DNA of 26,027 bases from CAIVAT01 sp037139855. GTDB lineage: Bacteria > Bacteroidota > Bacteroidia > Bacteroidales > FEN-979. The stretch is from NCBI GenBank assembly GCA_037139855.1, contig JBAXFM010000033.1, positions 1 to 26,027 on the forward strand, given 5' to 3'. The notes beneath the pieces were generated by a model that had not been told where the DNA came from, did no database searches, and saw only the letters and a program-made list of their open reading frames with translations. Shown here in pieces: positions 22,638 through 26,027 of this stretch (position 1 is its first letter; the number at the start of each line of letters is the position of its first letter). Made by a program: the position numbers and the translations under genes.

Positions 22638-22671
22638 CAAACATACTTGATTAATCCGTGATTTTTCGCAA
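22638..22671 (-). promoter_or_regulatory. Promoter for the geranylgeranyl reductase-like gene
   Basis: On the minus strand TATGTTTG (22638-22645) fits the -7 box; TTG (22669-22671) is a possible -33 core with a rather long 23-base spacer. It overlaps the rightward promoter of nth. Confidence 0.35.
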
Positions 22672-22676
22672 TTTTG
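22647..22676 (+). promoter_or_regulatory. Promoter for endonuclease III gene
   Basis: TTG (22647-22649) and CAATTTTG (22669-22676, one mismatch to TAnnTTTG) are 19 bases apart and 15 bases before ATG 22692. This argues against the upstream in-frame TTG at 22674 as the start. Confidence 0.35.
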
Positions 22677-22691
22677 CTCAAACTCTTTCAC

Positions 22692-23336
22692 ATGCGAAAA
22701 GAAGAACGATTCAGGCTTGTACTTGACTATTTTCTCCAACATCATCCGGTTGCAGAAACGGAACTACTTTACACTGATCCATTTGAACTGGTCGTTGCTG
22801 TCATTCTTTCGGCCCAATGTACCGATAAACGTGTCAATATCATCACGCCTCCGTTGTTTCAAAAATTTCCCAACGCGCCTTCTTTGGCTGCTGCTGACCC
22901 GGCTGATGTTTTTAACCTGATCAGGAGTTGTTCCTATCCGAACAACAAAACAAAGAACTTGATTGGTATGGCAAAAGCGCTGGTCGAAAATTATGATGGG
23001 ATTTTACCATCGGATGTTGACGAACTGCAAAAAATTCCCGGGATCGGCCGGAAAACCGCCAATGTGCTGGCGTCTGTGATATATAAAAAACCTGCACTGG
23101 CAGTTGATACCCATGTTTTTCGCGTTTCTGCACGCCTTGGTTTATCTACCAATGCCAAGAATCCCTTGCAAACAGAGCAGCAACTTGTCAGGTATATTCC
23201 TGAAAATTTACGTTCTATTGCCCATCACTGGCTCATCCTGCATGGCCGGTATGTCTGTCAGGCCCGCAAGCCTCTCTGTACTGAATGTGGGTTGAAGACC
23301 TTTTGTAAATTTTATCTGACGAACCAGGCAACATAA
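22692..23336 (+). CDS. nth: Endonuclease III, base-excision repair glycosylase/AP lyase
   Basis: The 214-residue enzyme removes oxidised pyrimidines and cleaves the resulting abasic site. It has SAQCTDKRVN in the N-terminal part, the helix-hairpin-helix LQKIPGIGRKTANV with the expected catalytic lysine, and the catalytic aspartate in AVDTHVFRV. The C-terminal iron-sulfur ligands follow the classic C-x6-C-x2-C-x5-C spacing (CQARKPLCTECGLKTFC). Everything needed is present. It is transcribed divergently from the flavoprotein gene and appears to be a single-gene unit. Confidence 0.95.
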   Translation: MRKEERFRLVLDYFLQHHPVAETELLYTDPFELVVAVILSAQCTDKRVNIITPPLFQKFPNAPSLAAADPADVFNLIRSCSYPNNKTKNLIGMAKALVENYDGILPSDVDELQKIPGIGRKTANVLASVIYKKPALAVDTHVFRVSARLGLSTNAKNPLQTEQQLVRYIPENLRSIAHHWLILHGRYVCQARKPLCTECGLKTFCKFYLTNQAT

Positions 23337-23387
23337 AGTTGTTAATAACTCAATGGCATGCCGGGAGGCTTTTCTGTTCTAAATTCC

Positions 23388-23395
23388 TAATTTTG
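23388..23395 (+). promoter_or_regulatory. -7 box for the peroxiredoxin gene
   Basis: TAATTTTG fits TAnnTTTG exactly and lies 44 bases before ATG 23440. The -33 region has only a TTTT run at a short distance (23370-23373). Confidence 0.4.
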
Positions 23396-23439
23396 ATGGC
23401 TGATATTTATCATATCATTCATTATTTATTGAATTGATT

Positions 23440-23904
23440 ATGGCACAATTAAACATTGGTGATATAGCACCCGGTATTGATTCTTTTGATCAATATGGCA
23501 AACCGGTGTCATTAGCTTCCTTCAGAGGCAGCAAAGTGATTCTGTATTTTTATCCGAAAGACAACACACCAGGATGCACAGCCGAAGCCTGCAATTTAAG
23601 AGATAATTATCAGATTCTCATAGAGAAAGGATTCAAAGTCATCGGTGTGAGCGCTGATGATGAAAAGTCGCATAAAAATTTTTCTGAAAAACATGTATTA
23701 CCTTTTACCCTTTTTTCCGATAAAGCAAAGAGTATTATCATGGAGTATGGTGTGTGGGGAAAAAAGAAGCTTTACGGAAAGGAGTATGAAGGTATTAACC
23801 GGATGACCTTCATCATCGATGAAGTCGGGAAGATAGCTCATGTTTTTACGAAAGTAGATACGAAAAACCATACCGCCCAGATCCTGCAAGCAACGGGGTA
23901 TTAA
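23440..23904 (+). CDS. bcp: Thiol peroxidase of the Bcp/PrxQ group
   Basis: The 154-residue peroxiredoxin reduces hydrogen peroxide and organic peroxides using thioredoxin. The peroxidatic Cys46 lies in YPKDNTPGCTAEAC, and the resolving cysteine is Cys51, five residues on, as in the classic two-cysteine Bcp type. The thioredoxin-like fold runs the full length. I chose ATG 23440 over a TTG two codons upstream. recA follows 73 bases later without an obvious promoter, so the two may be cotranscribed. Confidence 0.93.
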   Translation: MAQLNIGDIAPGIDSFDQYGKPVSLASFRGSKVILYFYPKDNTPGCTAEACNLRDNYQILIEKGFKVIGVSADDEKSHKNFSEKHVLPFTLFSDKAKSIIMEYGVWGKKKLYGKEYEGINRMTFIIDEVGKIAHVFTKVDTKNHTAQILQATGY

Positions 23905-23908
23905 CAAA

Positions 23909-23928
23909 CGCCATGCTTCAGCATGGCG
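23909..23928 (+). other. Perfect 8-base-pair hairpin between bcp and recA
   Basis: CGCCATGC, loop TTCA and GCATGGCG form a perfect stem-loop right after the bcp stop. There is no T run after it, so it is not a typical intrinsic terminator. It may stabilise the bcp end of the transcript, partly terminate, or be a dispersed palindromic repeat. Confidence 0.6.
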
Positions 23929-23932
23929 GTCT

Positions 23933-23954
23933 CAGAAACACAAACGTGTCTCTG
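23933..23954 (+). other. Second hairpin in the recA leader
   Basis: CAGAAACAC and GTGTCTCTG pair with a single A-C mismatch around the loop AAAC. The structure ends eight bases before the recA Shine-Dalgarno sequence. Confidence 0.45.
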
Positions 23955-23962
23955 CAACTAAA

Positions 23963-23968
23963 AGGAGG
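23963..23968 (+). promoter_or_regulatory. Strong Shine-Dalgarno sequence of recA
   Basis: AGGAGG is separated from ATG 23978 by nine bases. No other gene in the window has such a site, and most Bacteroidota genes do without one. Confidence 0.75.
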
Positions 23969-23977
23969 AAAAAAATC

Positions 23978-24982
23978 ATGGCAAACGAAGTGAATAAAGA
24001 GAAATTGAAGGCTTTGCAGCTTACGCTGGATAAGCTTGAAAAGACGTATGGGAAAGGAACCATCATGCGGCTGGGCGATAATGCCATTGAGGCGGTAGAT
24101 GTAATTTCTACCGGATCAATCGGGTTGGATGCAGCATTGGGCATCGGGGGCCTTCCAAAGGGGCGTGTAATTGAAATTTATGGTCCTGAATCTTCCGGAA
24201 AAACAACACTGGCATTGCATGCAATTGCTGAATCGCAAAAAACAGGAGGCATTGCTGCATTCATTGATGCTGAACACGCTTTTGACCGGTTCTATGCACA
24301 AAAACTTGGCGTAGATGTTGAAAATCTGCTTGTTTCGCAACCGGATAACGGTGAGCAAGCCCTGGAAATCACTGAAAACCTGATTCGCTCTGGGGCGATC
24401 GACATTATCGTGATTGACTCAGTGGCAGCCCTTACACCCAAAAGTGAAATAGAAGGGGAGATGGGGGATTCAAAGATGGGTTTGCAGGCAAGGCTCATGT
24501 CGCAGGCATTGCGTAAATTAACCTCAACCATCAGTAAAACTGCAACCTGTTGTATTTTTATCAACCAGCTCAGGGAAAAGATTGGTGTTATGTTTGGCAA
24601 TCCTGAGACCACTACAGGTGGAAATGCCCTGAAGTTTTATGCATCTGTTCGCCTCGATATCCGCAGGCAGACTCAGTTGAAGGAGGGAGATGAGGTTGTT
24701 GGTAATCACGTGAAAGTGAAAGTAGTAAAAAATAAAGTTGCTCCGCCTTTTCGGAAAGCTGAATTCGACATCATTTTCGGTGAAGGCATTTCCCGACCTT
24801 TTGAAATCATCGATCTGGCCACAGAACTCAATGTGATTAAAAAAAGTGGTTCGTGGTTCAGCTACGGTGAGACAAAACTCGGACAAGGCCGTGATGCGGT
24901 TAAAAAGATACTGCATGATAATCCGGAACTTGCAGATGAGCTGGAAGCAAAAATCAGGGAAGTTTTAAGTGCACATGTGTAA
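23978..24982 (+). CDS. recA: Recombinase RecA
   Basis: The 334-residue protein forms filaments on single-stranded DNA for homologous recombination and repair. It has Walker A GPESSGKT (69-76), IDAEHAFD, Walker B IDIIVIDSVAAL, the L1 region GEMGDSKMGLQARLMSQALRK, and the L2 region FINQLREKIGVMFGNPETTTGG. It is complete, though the C-terminal tail is short and only mildly acidic. I saw no LexA-like operator upstream; the leader instead holds two hairpins and a strong ribosome-binding site. The TPR lipoprotein gene starts one base after the stop. Confidence 0.98.
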   Translation: MANEVNKEKLKALQLTLDKLEKTYGKGTIMRLGDNAIEAVDVISTGSIGLDAALGIGGLPKGRVIEIYGPESSGKTTLALHAIAESQKTGGIAAFIDAEHAFDRFYAQKLGVDVENLLVSQPDNGEQALEITENLIRSGAIDIIVIDSVAALTPKSEIEGEMGDSKMGLQARLMSQALRKLTSTISKTATCCIFINQLREKIGVMFGNPETTTGGNALKFYASVRLDIRRQTQLKEGDEVVGNHVKVKVVKNKVAPPFRKAEFDIIFGEGISRPFEIIDLATELNVIKKSGSWFSYGETKLGQGRDAVKKILHDNPELADELEAKIREVLSAHV

Positions 24983-24983
24983 A

Positions 24984-26012
24984 ATGAGGAACATCCCAAT
25001 CAGTTGTCTGTTGCTTTGCCTGTTTGCATTATTTTCATGCCAAAACGGAGGAGATATATCAAACGGGCAAAAGCAGGACAACGATACGACGCGCCTGCGG
25101 CTCGAAATGTTCAATCAGGCGATAGATGCCGATATTGACAATCCTGACCTCTACAACAAAAGAGCAAAATTTTATCTGCTCGACCATCAGTTTGACAATG
25201 CGTTGAAAGATGTTCGCCGGGCAATATCGATTGATGATACCAAGTCGGCCTCCTACATCACCCTTTCCGATATTTACCTGTTAATGGGGAAGCCTGAAGA
25301 AAGCAGAGATGCTTTGATTAAGGCGATCAGCAAAAAACCCAGGGATGCTGATGCTGTTCTGAAACTGGCAAAACTTTACCTGATTATCAAAGACTATAAA
25401 AACTGTTACGCTACGGTCAGGCAACTTTTAGCCATCGACAATGGAAATGCTGGCGGTTATTATACGAGGGCAATCGCATTGCTCGAACAGGGCGATACCA
25501 TTCATGCAGTTAGCGATCTTAAACAGGCAGTTGATAAAAATCAGGAATACTATGAGGCCTATGTTGAACTTGGTGAATTATATGCGGTTAAGAGAGAGCC
25601 AATGGCTGAACTTTATTTTAAAAATGCCTTGAAGCTCCGGCCAAACAGCAGGGATGCCCTGTATATGCTGGGGTTGTACTATCAGGAAACAGGAAAGTTT
25701 GATCAGGCTATTGCGACCTACCAAATCCTGGCAAAAACAGACACGGTTTCCAGGGAAGCATCATATAACCAGGGGTACATATACCTTGTCTATTTGAAGG
25801 ATTTTACAAAGGCAGTTCAATTTTTCAGCGAATCTATTAAAAAGGATTCTGCTTATTATGAGGCCTACTTTAACAGGGGCTATGCGTATGAACTTTCGGG
25901 CGATTTCAAAAAAGCGTATGAGGATTATCAAAAATCACTGAAAATTGAGGTGAATTATGATAAGGCTATCGAAGGACTCAACCGTCTTGACAAACTTCAG
26001 AAAAAGAAGTGA
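24984..26012 (+). CDS. TPR-repeat lipoprotein
   Basis: The 342-residue protein starts MRNIPISCLLLCLFALFSC. The last part (LFSC) is a plausible lipobox, so Cys19 would be lipidated after cleavage. About seven to eight TPR units follow, for example FDNALKDVRRAISIDDT, YEAYVELGELYAVK and FKKAYEDYQKSLKIEVNY. It is probably attached to the inner or outer membrane facing the periplasm, where TPR proteins mediate protein contacts; the partner is unknown. I prefer ATG 24984, which directly follows the recA stop by one base, to the ATG at 24969 or ATG 24975, which overlap recA. It is probably translated from the recA transcript. Confidence 0.8.
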   Translation: MRNIPISCLLLCLFALFSCQNGGDISNGQKQDNDTTRLRLEMFNQAIDADIDNPDLYNKRAKFYLLDHQFDNALKDVRRAISIDDTKSASYITLSDIYLLMGKPEESRDALIKAISKKPRDADAVLKLAKLYLIIKDYKNCYATVRQLLAIDNGNAGGYYTRAIALLEQGDTIHAVSDLKQAVDKNQEYYEAYVELGELYAVKREPMAELYFKNALKLRPNSRDALYMLGLYYQETGKFDQAIATYQILAKTDTVSREASYNQGYIYLVYLKDFTKAVQFFSESIKKDSAYYEAYFNRGYAYELSGDFKKAYEDYQKSLKIEVNYDKAIEGLNRLDKLQKKK

Positions 26013-26027
26013 GTTCCTGTTCATCAA

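Noticed and set aside
23909..23928. Intrinsic terminator after bcp
   Set aside because: The hairpin is perfect but no T tract follows it, so I list it only as a structure.

Overview
The window looks like a piece of a Bacteroidota chromosome, probably an uncultured environmental lineage near the Bacteroidales. The evidence is a secreted protein with a type IX secretion (CHU_C) C-terminus, signal peptides ending in the FSQ/MGQ style, almost no Shine-Dalgarno sequences, and repeated TAnnTTTG -7 boxes in front of genes. Coding density is high and most gaps are under 150 bases. I saw no rRNA, tRNA, CRISPR array, transposase or phage genes.

Layout. 1-351: start of a leftward gene (perhaps rpsO), two divergent promoters and a long inverted repeat between them. 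352-2007: aldehyde dehydrogenase and a DUF4342 membrane protein. 2000-10656: a leftward cluster of six redox genes. 10769-13765: leftward TPR protein, phosphosulfolactate synthase-like protein and aroE. 13902-15528: phosphoglucomutase/GlmM-type enzyme and a small basic protein. 15539-19502: recR, a MORN-repeat protein and clpB. 19656-21267: CoA-binding protein and T9SS cargo. 21283-23336: geranylgeranyl reductase-like flavoprotein and endonuclease III, divergent around a second intergenic repeat. 23440-26012: bcp peroxiredoxin, recA and a TPR lipoprotein.

The part most worth attention is 2000-10656. Reading in the direction of transcription it encodes a haem-b-type membrane protein, a membrane-anchored flavoprotein with a ferredoxin domain, a 20-haem c-type cytochrome, a 31-haem c-type cytochrome, a predicted outer-membrane beta-barrel, and a NrfJ-like OB-fold protein. 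Several of these genes overlap or nearly touch. Together they could carry electrons from NAD(P)H or quinol through the periplasm to, or across, the outer membrane. This would be a porin-cytochrome type conduit built from about 51 haems arranged in repeating three-haem units. That function is inference; the haem motifs, gene order and overlaps are read directly from the sequence. The flavoprotein is also unusual: its FAD-domain closing segment lies before its GxGxxG motif, so it looks circularly permuted.

The remaining genes are mostly housekeeping (DNA repair, protein disaggregation, cell-envelope sugar phosphates, aromatic amino acids, peroxide defence). recA stands out for a perfect Shine-Dalgarno sequence and two hairpins in its leader.
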